Below, in pieces: positions 9,044 to 17,176 of a stretch of 64,000 nucleotides of DNA. The translations under genes were made by a program, and so were the position numbers. Numbering within the stretch: the first letter of the stretch is position 1; every line of letters starts with the position of its first letter. The stretch is from Bacteriovoracaceae bacterium (GTDB lineage: Bacteria > Bdellovibrionota > Bacteriovoracia > Bacteriovoracales > Bacteriovoracaceae): positions 1 to 64,000 of the forward strand of contig JARXAH010000026.1 in NCBI GenBank assembly GCA_029865945.1, read 5' to 3'. Under the pieces are notes generated by a model. It was not told where the DNA came from and did no database searches. It saw only the letters and a program-made list of their open reading frames with translations.

Positions 9044-9799
9044 ATGATTTTAGTTAAGCGTGACCAAGTAACTCCTGAGATAGTTTCTTTATGCTTTAAT
9101 CGCCCCGAGAAACGTAATGCTCTCAATACCGAAATGATCGAGCAAATGATTGATCACCTAATTTTCATTGAACGCAATCACCAATCTAAGGTGATCATTA
9201 TTGAGGGAGAGGGCGAAGATTTCTGTAGTGGCGGTGACGTATCGAACATGAAACGCCATCACGATGTTTTTGAGGGAACTCCTTGGAATATAGCTGAGAA
9301 ATATAAGCACAGTTTTCAAAGGTTAACGAAAGTTTTATTGGAAATGAGCTGTTTTACGATTGCTAAAATTCAAGGGCGGGCGATTGGAGCTGGTCTTGGT
9401 ATTGCTATGCACTGCGATTTAAGAATCGCATGTGAGAAGAGTTCCATCAACGCTGGTTTTTTTTCCCTTGGGCTAATACCTGGTGACGGGTCAATGTGGC
9501 GCCTCACACGAATTCTAGGGCCTGCGAAAGTTAATGAATTTGTTTTACTGAAAAAGACACTTACCGCGCTGGAAGCTAAAGAATGGGGACTGGTTTCAGA
9601 AGTGATACCATCAGAACAATTATCAGAAAGATCTTTTGAAGTAGCTGGGCAATTATCTAAAAGTGGAAGGGAAGTGATTCAATCCTATAAGGCCTCTCTT
9701 CGGGCCGCTGATACGATGTCACTGGATGACTACTTGTTGCTACTTAGAAATATGCAATCACACTTGCACACGACCAGCTATCACCAATGTCAATTTTAG
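9044..9799 (+). CDS. Enoyl-CoA hydratase/isomerase family protein (atypical active site)
   Basis: A 251-residue crotonase-fold protein. The CoA-binding/oxyanion segment FCSGGDVSNMKRH and GRAIGAGLGIAMHCD are clear. Both glutamates used by enoyl-CoA hydratases are absent: the position in GxGxE is Gly and the one before LGLIPG is Phe. An aspartate in LGLIPGDGSMW could serve instead, as Asp does in PaaG-like isomerases. It is therefore more likely an isomerase or a different acyl-CoA enzyme than a hydratase. GAGGAG precedes the ATG. It lies 37 nt after liuE and probably belongs to the same transcript; substrate is unknown. Confidence 0.8.
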   Translation: MILVKRDQVTPEIVSLCFNRPEKRNALNTEMIEQMIDHLIFIERNHQSKVIIIEGEGEDFCSGGDVSNMKRHHDVFEGTPWNIAEKYKHSFQRLTKVLLEMSCFTIAKIQGRAIGAGLGIAMHCDLRIACEKSSINAGFFSLGLIPGDGSMWRLTRILGPAKVNEFVLLKKTLTALEAKEWGLVSEVIPSEQLSERSFEVAGQLSKSGREVIQSYKASLRAADTMSLDDYLLLLRNMQSHLHTTSYHQCQF

Positions 9800-9927
9800 G
9801 TCAAATATCTGTAAGTTTATTTTAGCATTACGCTAGAGACACAAGAACTAAAGCTTGAAATGATAAATTTAGGAATAAGCACAACAACTTCAGGGACGGG
9901 GTTTTATTTATATCCAGGGATGGATGG

Positions 9928-9996
9928 GCGATCAATCGCACAGGCCATGGATGGCTTTTGCGATTTTTTTGCTTTCAAGATAATCGCAAAAAAATC
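9928..9996. repeat. Cluster of overlapping and mutually exclusive hairpins
   Basis: Four inverted repeats are packed into 69 bp: GCGAT/ATCGC (9928-9939), GCCAT/ATGGC (9944-9955), TTTTGCGATT/AATCGCAAAA (9956-9965 with 9982-9991, perfect 10 bp) and GATTTTTTTGC/GCAAAAAAATC (9962-9972 with 9986-9996, perfect 11 bp). The last two share bases, so only one can form at a time. The location, 130 bp after the last liu gene and next to a small minus-strand ORF, fits a terminator, a regulatory RNA or an inserted palindromic repeat. Confidence 0.6.
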
Positions 9997-10006
9997 AAAA
10001 TAACTT

Positions 10007-10216
10007 CTACTTTTTGAAAAGATGAATTGCCGTCTTTATGGGCATCATGCTGGGTGTTTTTGTCAAAGAAGACATCGGCCGCATGCCTTTCGTTCTTCCA
10101 TTACAATCCAAGGTATTAGAAAAGATTTTAGAGTTTGAGGCTTGCTCTGTAGATACCGTCGCTGGTAGGGCGGAATTTACATTGTTGTTAGTGGTTGCAG
10201 TGTTGATTGTTTTCAT
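10007..10216 (-). CDS. Possible small protein of unknown function
   Basis: A 69-residue frame with a good ribosome site: AGGAAG lies 8 nt before the ATG on the minus strand. The product is rich in Thr, Asn and Ser, ends in basic residues and has no membrane segment. I recognise no family. The only other reading frame of similar size here is antisense and has no ribosome site. The gene faces the hairpin cluster at 9928-9996. It could be a genuine small gene or a remnant; evidence is limited to the ribosome site. Confidence 0.35.
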   Translation of the reverse strand: MKTINTATTNNNVNSALPATVSTEQASNSKIFSNTLDCNGRTKGMRPMSSLTKTPSMMPIKTAIHLFKK

Positions 10217-10507
10217 AGTTTTACTTCCTGATTGCTTTTGGCCAATTCAGAAAGTAAACTTCGAGTTTTACTATCTGAAGTTGGCCGTTTTCGTTAAAAA
10301 TGTAATTTTGTTCAAAATTTACCTCTTTAATGATCTACGGATAACTTATGTATTATTCTAGCACCGTATCGGAAATATTCCAAGAAGGCATTATTAATAA
10401 CATAAAATTGATCTAACTATTTGATTTTGCGTGTTTCAAAAATGATATTTTGCCGGATTTGCCAAAAAAATGGGGCAGATATTTGATTCCAAAAAAAAGT
10501 AGAAAAT

Positions 10508-12181
10508 ATGAATACAACCTCGCTCTCCCAAGTCGGTGATGCTCTCCATGAGATTCAGGAGCGCTTCGCCAGAGAATTAGATTTTACACAAGAGAAAAAC
10601 GAACCATCACAGTGGCCTGTTTGGAAAGTAGCTGCCTTCGCCATTACTGCAGGAGCTGAAGAGCGCGCAAATCTATTTCCACTCTTAAATAAAACACAAC
10701 GCAAATTTTATTTTCATTTAACTTTATGGAAAAAAGACGAAATTCTTTTGGATCAAATAGAAAATCATCTTAAATTTCTTCAAGAAATCGGATCGTCTCA
10801 TTTGCTAGACGAATTTTTAACAAGTGAAGATTTTATGTTGTACTTAAAATCTAAATATTCTATTTCCTCATTTGATTTAGAAGATCCTAATTATCCTGAT
10901 CATGATGAATATTTTTTATCACCCGATAATTCTTTTATTTTTGTATTTGAAATTGATCATCGAGAAGTTGATTTGGCCTTCGATAAAAAATTGCTCGAAA
11001 ATTACTATGGAAAAATGGGCCTAAATAATGCTTATGAATTCATTTTACAAATGATTGGGGAGAGCTTTTTAAGTATACAAGAAGAAATTTATCAGAGGAA
11101 AATTAGCTTAGATCATGAACTGGGGTGGGTGAATTATTTCGATGCTCTCGAGGTTATATCATTATATAAAAATGAGATTGAACTGCAGCAAAAAGCGAGC
11201 AAAGTTGTTAAAGACATTTCATCTATTGAATTCGAAAAAAATCATAAACTTTCCCCTCAAGATCTATCGACTCAATATTTTTATAAAACGTTAATTTATT
11301 TCTGGGTTGCGAAAGGAATGCTTAATTTGCAGAGTACTCAAACGGAGGAAGAACAAAAAGAACAATTGCTCAGTTCTTTATCCTTAGTTGGCATTGGAAT
11401 TAAGTTAGGCAAAGAATATGTGGAAAAATTAGGAAACATTTCCATTCCATTCTTTCAATATCAAAATTATTTCGAATTATTTAAAATTGGTTATTCTTGG
11501 ATAAAACTTTGCGAGAAGGAGATTCATTCGATTCAAATCTTGTTCCGAGAGAACAAAGTGGATTGGAATTTTCTCGGTCAAATTTTTACTGAACAGCTCG
11601 AGCTATTTGACGAAGATCTTTTAGCTAAGTCGGCAAAGGATATAGGACTTTCTTTCGAATACAAAGCGCTTCAATCTAAGTATTTGTGGTCCAAAGATTT
11701 CTTAAAACTCTCTTTTGAAATTGGAAAACAATTTCGCTTACTTATTAATGAATTTAAGATTCGATCAGAGTTGTACGAAAACTATGACGTGACTGAAATC
11801 ACGATGGAAGAATTTTTTATTAATTCCCTCATTCGCTCCTCGATAACCACAGTTAGTGGGGATGATACAAGCAAAGTTCTAAGCTTCGGAATTTGGAAGG
11901 AAGATTTTGATAAATTTGTCACCCATTATTGTCTTCCACTCAATAATGATCAAACGACTTTAAGATTTGATCGTGACAAAATTTCAAAAATTTTTGAAAA
12001 CTATCTCAAGCAATTAAATCTGCAACATAATCAAGCTGAATGGACACAATATTTTTGGAAAATTTTTGACTACTATTTAACAGACCTAGAGTATGCCCAT
12101 CTACAAGACGAAGATTTTGCTCATTTGGGTGGGGTCGTATTATTTAAGATCAAAAAAACTATCGAAGACACTCCCCAATAA
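10508..12181 (+). CDS. Large helical protein of unknown function (possibly DUF6178-like)
   Basis: A 557-residue, acidic, mostly helical protein with no signal peptide or membrane segment. It contains repeated short helical units such as ANLFPLLNKTQRKFYFHLTL and a following DEILLDQIENHLKFLQEIG, reminiscent of the MgtE-N-like helical repeats of the DUF6178 proteins found in delta-type proteobacteria. I hold that family link loosely. A cytoplasmic scaffold or regulatory role would fit, but no catalytic motif is visible. Its 3' end overlaps the convergent minus-strand gene by 42 nt. No strong ribosome site precedes the ATG. Confidence 0.7.
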   Translation: MNTTSLSQVGDALHEIQERFARELDFTQEKNEPSQWPVWKVAAFAITAGAEERANLFPLLNKTQRKFYFHLTLWKKDEILLDQIENHLKFLQEIGSSHLLDEFLTSEDFMLYLKSKYSISSFDLEDPNYPDHDEYFLSPDNSFIFVFEIDHREVDLAFDKKLLENYYGKMGLNNAYEFILQMIGESFLSIQEEIYQRKISLDHELGWVNYFDALEVISLYKNEIELQQKASKVVKDISSIEFEKNHKLSPQDLSTQYFYKTLIYFWVAKGMLNLQSTQTEEEQKEQLLSSLSLVGIGIKLGKEYVEKLGNISIPFFQYQNYFELFKIGYSWIKLCEKEIHSIQILFRENKVDWNFLGQIFTEQLELFDEDLLAKSAKDIGLSFEYKALQSKYLWSKDFLKLSFEIGKQFRLLINEFKIRSELYENYDVTEITMEEFFINSLIRSSITTVSGDDTSKVLSFGIWKEDFDKFVTHYCLPLNNDQTTLRFDRDKISKIFENYLKQLNLQHNQAEWTQYFWKIFDYYLTDLEYAHLQDEDFAHLGGVVLFKIKKTIEDTPQ

Positions 12182-12478
12182 TAATTTTCCAGAAAAATTT
12201 TTGTCGGCCATAGATTGCGATAACTCCAATTTTTGCGTTGAGATATTTTCTTTCAGATCACTAATGGTTTTTTCACTTGAGCTAAAGCTGTGAAGTTGCG
12301 GAATTCTTTTTTGGAAAAGTTTAATTAGTTTTTTCAGTCGTGATTCATTGTGTTCGAGGAAGCCGTAGACCTTGGCCTCATCCCCGGAACTGCCTCTGTT
12401 TTGAGTTAATTTTTTATATCTAGACTGCCAACTTAAGAACTCTTCAAAGCCGACTGGATGTTGTTTTTTTGGTTTCAT
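12140..12478 (-). CDS. Hypothetical protein, third gene of a minus-strand trio
   Basis: A 112-residue basic protein with predicted helices (EFLSWQSRYKKLTQNRG and ESRLKKLIKLFQKRIPQLHS). No family recognised. The start overlaps the upstream gene by 35 nt, and the end overlaps the convergent gene at 10508-12181 by 42 nt. Tight packing with two other small frames suggests translational coupling and argues that it is real. Function unknown. Confidence 0.5.
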   Translation of the reverse strand: MKPKKQHPVGFEEFLSWQSRYKKLTQNRGSSGDEAKVYGFLEHNESRLKKLIKLFQKRIPQLHSFSSSEKTISDLKENISTQKLELSQSMADKNFSGKLLLGSVFDSFFDLK

Positions 12479-12959
12479 TTTTGAATCCTAGTATACGATT
12501 TAATATTTCATTTTCTACGGCTAGCTGGTGAATTTCATTTTGCTTTAAAGCGTATTCTTTAATGTAGGTTTTAATTTTAACGAAAGGGATTAATTCGTAA
12601 ATTCGGTGTAAAATTTTAATATTTCGTATTTTTGACTGATGGAGCTTTGTAATTGTTTTATTTTTTAGGGTATAAAAAAGTGGAATTTCGTGACGCTCCT
12701 TAAATAAGATAAGATCTTCGTTGTACTTACTAACATCTTCAGCAACAAAAAACACCGGGTAAGGAAAATGAAAAAAAGTTCTCTTCTCCTTTACTACATT
12801 TATAATTTCTTGAATCGTAGTGGTTAAGTCGCCTTTAAATTCCGTAAGATTGAAAATAATAGGTCGTGTGTCACTTTCTATTTCTTCAAGGATGATTTCG
12901 CGCAGTTTATCTTTACTAGATTGAATTTTAATTTCTGTATAGGTAGCAATGTCGCTCAC
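12444..12959 (-). CDS. Hypothetical protein, second gene of a minus-strand trio
   Basis: A 171-residue protein starting with GTG in a GTGA overlap with the upstream gene's stop codon. The first 80 residues alternate short strands and helices (RPIIFNLTEFKGDLTTTIQE, then FFHFPYPVFFVAED), which faintly recalls a STAS or receiver-like alpha/beta fold. The rest is helical and basic. No catalytic residues or family match recognised. Coupling by overlap supports co-expression with 12956-13150 and 12140-12478. Confidence 0.55.
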   Translation of the reverse strand: MSDIATYTEIKIQSSKDKLREIILEEIESDTRPIIFNLTEFKGDLTTTIQEIINVVKEKRTFFHFPYPVFFVAEDVSKYNEDLILFKERHEIPLFYTLKNKTITKLHQSKIRNIKILHRIYELIPFVKIKTYIKEYALKQNEIHQLAVENEILNRILGFKNETKKTTSSRL

Positions 12960-13150
12960 AATTCACTTCCGTCGATTCTGAGAGTTTCATTAATGATAAA
13001 AGAAGATTTCTTTTTTTCTAAAATAGTCCATAATTGATTATAGCTCAGATTTTCTAAAGTCGTAGAATCTTTTCCAGGGGATGAAAATTGATTATTCAGT
13101 TTCCCATTATCAAGATGCCTTATTTCTTCACGAAGACTCTGCAAGTGCAT
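12956..13150 (-). CDS. Small hypothetical protein, first gene of a minus-strand trio
   Basis: A 64-residue frame beginning at the ATG at 13150 (a TTG three codons upstream is the alternative). It has a helical N-terminus (LQSLREEIRHLDNGKLNNQF) and no recognised domain. Its stop overlaps the GTG of the next gene, which suggests translational coupling. Its 5' end overlaps the opposite-strand gene that starts at 13088, so at least one of the two starts may be wrong. Confidence 0.45.
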   Translation of the reverse strand: MHLQSLREEIRHLDNGKLNNQFSSPGKDSTTLENLSYNQLWTILEKKKSSFIINETLRIDGSEL

Positions 13151-13786
13151 ATTGATCAAGAATTAAGAGAAGATCTTCAGTTGATAAAAATGCTTGGTCA
13201 TGATCCTTCACTTCGTTATCTCATGATCTACGTGTTGCCAGAAAATAGTGCAGATAAATCGCTTTCTGGAATTTTACGATTTTGGGGATGGACCTATTTG
13301 AGAAGAGCTCTTACTAATTCCTACATATTTTATAGTTACTATAAACAATGGCCTCGACTAAAAAAAAATGTGATTGGTATTGGGATAGAGGATTTTGAAT
13401 CTCAGCTCGATCCACATATGATATTGAGTGCCGGAAGACACACTCTTTTATATTTATATTTAAAATTGGTCGAGAATAAGTATGCTCAAAATGGAAATCA
13501 AGTTCAACTTAATCTTGCTCAAAATGCCATAGAAACTGCTAAGGGTCTGATAAAAAAAAGAAATCGTCGAACCAACCGAATAGATCTTTTAGTATTAATT
13601 TTGTGGCATATGGGAGAATATTTTTCCCAAGATGAAATGGAAAGTTATTTGGCGGCGAAGATAAGTTTTCAGGATTTATTTGAAAAAATGAGTAAGCACT
13701 ATCAAAATGTTATGCTTACCAATCTTTCGAACTATTGTTTGTCCGTTTATGACGATACTTTCTTCCTTGATGATCCACTCATTTGA
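13088..13786 (+). CDS. Hypothetical helical protein
   Basis: A 232-residue protein, helical, with no signal peptide. The TTG at 13088 has AGGGG 7 nt upstream; the first ATG (13115) has no visible ribosome site, so I prefer TTG. Recognisable stretches such as LRFWGWTYLRRALTNSYIFY are aromatic and could pack on a membrane or partner, but no family is recognised. It overlaps the first gene of the minus-strand trio head to head. No catalytic motif; function unknown. Confidence 0.6.
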   Translation: MIIQFPIIKMPYFFTKTLQVHIDQELREDLQLIKMLGHDPSLRYLMIYVLPENSADKSLSGILRFWGWTYLRRALTNSYIFYSYYKQWPRLKKNVIGIGIEDFESQLDPHMILSAGRHTLLYLYLKLVENKYAQNGNQVQLNLAQNAIETAKGLIKKRNRRTNRIDLLVLILWHMGEYFSQDEMESYLAAKISFQDLFEKMSKHYQNVMLTNLSNYCLSVYDDTFFLDDPLI

Positions 13787-13924
13787 TCAATGCCCAAATC
13801 CTCTTGGCCAACAAATTCTATCTTTTAAAACCATTATTTGTGATCTTGAATGTCGAACGCTAGATTAACAAGACTTTTTAAAATTCCCCTTTTATTGGGC
13901 CGTTAACTACGTGGAGAATCTAGC

Positions 13925-15343
13925 ATGAGAGGACTAATTTGTTTTTTTGCTCTTTGTAAATTTTTATCCCCCCAACACGTATACGCTGACGTTAAAACCT
14001 TTCTCTTTGAAAAAAAATTAAATCAATCATTTTTTAGTCCCAAGTCAAAAGAAAATTTATTAACTGAGGAAGGTCAAGATTTTGATCAAAAAATTAACCA
14101 TCATTCTCTTCGTTCAAAAACTTTTAAGCAAAAATATTTTGTCGATTCTACATTGGCGCTTAGTTCTGATTCACCTGTGCTTTATGTGGTTTGTGGAGAA
14201 GGGGAATGTGAAGGAGCTAGCGGTTCGCCACTTGTCAATTCACTTGCAGAAAAAATTCATGCCCACCGAGTTGCTCTTGAACATAGGTACTATGGAAAAA
14301 GCCAACCCTTTGAAACCCTAGATCGGCAAAATCTAAAATATCTTTCCATGGAGCAGGCGTTAGCAGATCTTGCAAATTTTGAAAAATATGCTCAAACCGA
14401 ATTAGGATTAAAAGGTAAATGGATTGTTATTGGAGGTTCCTATGCCGGTGAAGTGGCCGCCTTTTACCGAATGAAATATCCAGATTTAGTAGTGGGAGCG
14501 CTTGCTTCCTCGGCCCCGGTGAAGGCAAAAGCGGATTTTGAAGAGTATGATCAGTACGTTGCTAAAGTCGCTGGCCCAAAGTGTCTGAACGCCATTCAAA
14601 CGGCGGTAAAATTAGTCGAAACTAATCTAAAAGATCCTCAAGGCAAACTTAATGTAAAAAAGATTTTTAATTCCTTGGAAGTAAAAGATGATGTTGATTT
14701 TTTGTATGTGGTAGCTGATATGGCGGCGATCGCTATTCAGTACGGGTATCAGCAAAAATTTTGTACGGCCGTTACTTCTGGCCTAGATAATGGAAGATTA
14801 TTAGAGTCCTATGCGGCCGTAGGTTTATCTCTTTTGAATGCTTTTGGAATGACTCCAGTGAAAGATTCTTTTCAAGGTGCGGAAAGTATATACCCTAAAG
14901 ATTACTTGGGATGGGTTGGACTAAGATCCTGGATGTATCAATCTTGTACAGAGTTTGGTTTTTATCAAATTGCATCACCTGATCCAAAGACTTCGGCCAG
15001 ATCTGCTCAATTGTCGCTTAAATATCACGATCAAGTTTGTGAACGTTTATTTGGGATTAAAGAGACCGTCAACACAACACGAACAAATAAAGAATACTAT
15101 TGGCAACTTTTCAATAGTGAAACGAAAAATATTTTTTTCACCAATGGAGCAAATGACCCTTGGTCAACTTTATCCATTACGCAAGGCAGTGAATCTGAAT
15201 CCGGGGCGCGAAACGAATCATTGGTAATTGCCAAGATAGCAGATGCAGCTCATTGCGATGACTTAGGGGGAAGAGATTCTTTGGCCCTACGGGCGGTAAG
15301 AAACCAATTTTTTGATCTTGCAAATTCGTGGTTAGATGAGTAA
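13925..15343 (+). CDS. Secreted S28-family serine peptidase (Pro-X carboxypeptidase-like)
   Basis: A 472-residue exported peptidase. A signal peptide (hydrophobic residues 4-18, cleavage after VYA, about residue 22) leads an alpha/beta-hydrolase of MEROPS family S28, relatives of lysosomal Pro-X carboxypeptidase and dipeptidyl peptidase II. ALEHRYYGKSQP and the nucleophile motif GGSYAGEVAAFYR (Ser near 172) followed by ASSAPV are diagnostic. The catalytic Asp is in NGANDPWS (about 412) and the His in AHCDDL (about 441). These enzymes cleave after proline. S28 is common in eukaryotes and patchy in bacteria. It would suit a protein-degrading lifestyle and could be a T2SS client. It stands alone, with a strong terminator after it. 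Confidence 0.9.
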   Translation: MRGLICFFALCKFLSPQHVYADVKTFLFEKKLNQSFFSPKSKENLLTEEGQDFDQKINHHSLRSKTFKQKYFVDSTLALSSDSPVLYVVCGEGECEGASGSPLVNSLAEKIHAHRVALEHRYYGKSQPFETLDRQNLKYLSMEQALADLANFEKYAQTELGLKGKWIVIGGSYAGEVAAFYRMKYPDLVVGALASSAPVKAKADFEEYDQYVAKVAGPKCLNAIQTAVKLVETNLKDPQGKLNVKKIFNSLEVKDDVDFLYVVADMAAIAIQYGYQQKFCTAVTSGLDNGRLLESYAAVGLSLLNAFGMTPVKDSFQGAESIYPKDYLGWVGLRSWMYQSCTEFGFYQIASPDPKTSARSAQLSLKYHDQVCERLFGIKETVNTTRTNKEYYWQLFNSETKNIFFTNGANDPWSTLSITQGSESESGARNESLVIAKIADAAHCDDLGGRDSLALRAVRNQFFDLANSWLDE

Positions 15344-15374
15344 CCGGTAGCATATTTATCGTACGAATTATCTT

Positions 15375-15409
15375 AAGTCATCCAATTAAGTAAAAAAATT
15401 GGATGACTT
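15375..15409. terminator. Intrinsic terminator between convergent genes
   Basis: A perfect 13-bp inverted repeat, AAGTCATCCAATT and AATTGGATGACTT, around a 9-nt A-rich loop, with TTTTAT at the 3' side on the plus strand. It sits 32 nt after the S28 peptidase stop and 19 nt after the end of the minus-strand operon, so it may serve both, although the T-run is better on the plus strand. Confidence 0.85.
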
Positions 15410-15427
15410 TTATTCAGTAATCCAGTT

Positions 15428-16120
15428 CTAGAAAAGTATTCCCAGCTGAATTTTCAAAAATGTTAGTCTAGGAAGGTAATTGATAATTTTTTTTGCTTTT
15501 TCGATATCATCACGATCATCTTGATTGCTTGCATAATTAAGAAATTCTCCTTCATCTTTAGTAACAAAAACGGGTTGAGACCAAGAAAACCAATCCACTC
15601 CAAATGAAAATTGATCACTTAACTTCCACCTATTTCCCACTCCAAAATTAAATCCTGCCGACTGTAGTTCAAGTAAATTGGCCGATGGATAATTAGCATT
15701 GAGGCGATTAATAAAATCATCGCCTATGGTTACCGAAAAAGAAAACAAAGTAACACCATAACTAAGATTAAAACTTCCACCCCCAAAATAGGATCTTCTA
15801 ATAATGGAGTATCGCTCATCCACCATTTTTCCTAAATCTTGAATGATAGAGGGGATGGCGTAAGATCCTCTTAAATATTCAAACTCCCATGAGGAATGTT
15901 CGTTTTGATTGAGGCCAACGGTAAAACCAATTTTACTTAAGATGATGAGATCAATGGGTGAGTAATTAGCATAAAGGAAATATTTTTTCTTTTCGTTTTT
16001 GTGTAATTTTTGATTTGCAGAAGGATTATCTGACTTTGGCTGATTTTCTTTTTCATTCGCAAACGATTTTGATGTTGAAGATAACAACAAAATAAAAAAA
16101 AGAAAAATAAAGTTATTCAT
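15428..16120 (-). CDS. Outer-membrane beta-barrel protein at the end of the heme operon
   Basis: A 230-residue protein with a signal peptide (cleavage after SFA, about residue 21), a Lys/Asn-rich spacer, and then alternating hydrophobic strands with aromatic ends (FSFGVDWFSWSQPV, LTFLKIQLGILF). It ends in Phe, the usual C-terminal signal for BamA-dependent insertion. AGGAG lies 8 nt upstream of the ATG. It starts only 18 nt after hemE and is probably on the same transcript. An outer-membrane role linked to heme or porphyrin handling is possible but is inference. No closer family recognised. Confidence 0.7.
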   Translation of the reverse strand: MNNFIFLFFILLLSSTSKSFANEKENQPKSDNPSANQKLHKNEKKKYFLYANYSPIDLIILSKIGFTVGLNQNEHSSWEFEYLRGSYAIPSIIQDLGKMVDERYSIIRRSYFGGGSFNLSYGVTLFSFSVTIGDDFINRLNANYPSANLLELQSAGFNFGVGNRWKLSDQFSFGVDWFSWSQPVFVTKDEGEFLNYASNQDDRDDIEKAKKIINYLPRLTFLKIQLGILF

Positions 16121-16138
16121 TATCGCACTCCTTATTTA

Positions 16139-17176
16139 TTATGGAGAAACAAATTTATCGTGAATGAAATCTACCGTTGATCTTACGTTTTCTTCAGGCG
16201 TTTTTTGAAGAACGCCGTGGCCGAGGCCAGCTATCCATTTGTGCCATAGATCGCTTACAGGAAGCATTCGATTTTTAAATTCGATTAAATTTGATTGCAA
16301 GTGCTCTTTTGGTAAATGTAACCAAGCCGGATCAATATTTCCTTGAAGATAATAATCATTGCCAAATTCTCTAAGCGCCGCTGGTAAGTTGACTCGCCAG
16401 TCAACTCCGAGAATATCGATATGGTTAGAGGGGAGAGATCTCAAATAATCAAGGTGAGTTAACTTGGAGTAATAACAAATAGGGACGTGAGGGAATTTCA
16501 TCTTAAAGTCTGAAAGTAATTCCTCTATGGCCGGAACAATAAATTTTTCAAAATCGATTAAACAAAGTTCGCCCACAGCGGTATCAAAAAGGCATAGGAC
16601 GTCAGCACCGCCGGTAACTTGAGCATACATGCTGTTTAAAATTTCAGGTTTTAGTAATTCAAAGAATCGTTTAAAGGTATTATCAAAAAAACCTTTTTTC
16701 GATTCGATCAAATTTCCATGATGGCCGCCCTCCATGGCATAAGTGTAGAGCGTGAAAGGGGCACCAACGAAACCTAAGAGCGTTTTATTTTTTGGCAACT
16801 TTTGTTTCAAGAGCTGAATGGATTTTTTTTGGAAATCGTAAAATACGTTTCCTGGAGTTCGGGGAGAAATTAAATTTAAATTTTTTCGATCTTCAAGATG
16901 AAATTCTAAAGTGGGTGGCCCGGACTCGTAACTTAGCCCCATTCCTAAATTTTCAAGAGGGAAGAGCAAGTCGGAAAATAATATGGCCGCATCAAATTTG
17001 AAATCTTCGATTGGGCCAAGAGTTACTTCACAAGCAAGCTCAGGAGTTTTACATAATTCCATAAAGGTATGCTGTTTTTTTAAGTTTTGATAATGGGAAT
17101 GATATCTTCCGGCCTGACGCATAAACCAACACGGAACTGTCCCAACGTTTCGATCTTGAAGCATAAAGTTTTTCAT
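16139..17176 (-). CDS. hemE: Uroporphyrinogen decarboxylase
   Basis: A 345-residue cytoplasmic enzyme that decarboxylates uroporphyrinogen III to coproporphyrinogen III. PCWFMRQAGRY at residues 15-25 is the family signature; ILFSDLLFPLENLGMGL and GFVGAPFTLYTYAMEG are further conserved blocks with the active-site Asp. Length matches HemE (about 345). The ATG overlaps the stop of the response-regulator gene as ATGA, so the two are translationally coupled. It is the last enzyme gene of the hemA-hemCD-hemL operon. Confidence 0.95.
   Translation of the reverse strand: MKNFMLQDRNVGTVPCWFMRQAGRYHSHYQNLKKQHTFMELCKTPELACEVTLGPIEDFKFDAAILFSDLLFPLENLGMGLSYESGPPTLEFHLEDRKNLNLISPRTPGNVFYDFQKKSIQLLKQKLPKNKTLLGFVGAPFTLYTYAMEGGHHGNLIESKKGFFDNTFKRFFELLKPEILNSMYAQVTGGADVLCLFDTAVGELCLIDFEKFIVPAIEELLSDFKMKFPHVPICYYSKLTHLDYLRSLPSNHIDILGVDWRVNLPAALREFGNDYYLQGNIDPAWLHLPKEHLQSNLIEFKNRMLPVSDLWHKWIAGLGHGVLQKTPEENVRSTVDFIHDKFVSP

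Larger units (their letters stand above)
9800..10507. other. Gene-poor interval between the liu cluster and 10508
   Basis: About 700 bp with no conserved gene. It contains a cluster of overlapping hairpins at 9928-9996 (listed separately) and one possible small minus-strand gene at 10007-10216. The plus-strand frame at 10038-10361 is hydrophobic but lacks a ribosome site and is probably a shadow. The part from 10217 to 10507 is AT-rich and presumably holds the promoters of the two flanking units; I see no convincing boxes. Confidence 0.5.

Noticed and set aside
9860-10003. 47-codon plus-strand ORF through the hairpin cluster
   Set aside because: No ribosome site, and its sequence is dictated by the overlapping palindromes.
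10038-10361. 107-codon hydrophobic plus-strand ORF
   Set aside because: No ribosome site; lies antisense to the better-supported small ORF at 10007-10216.
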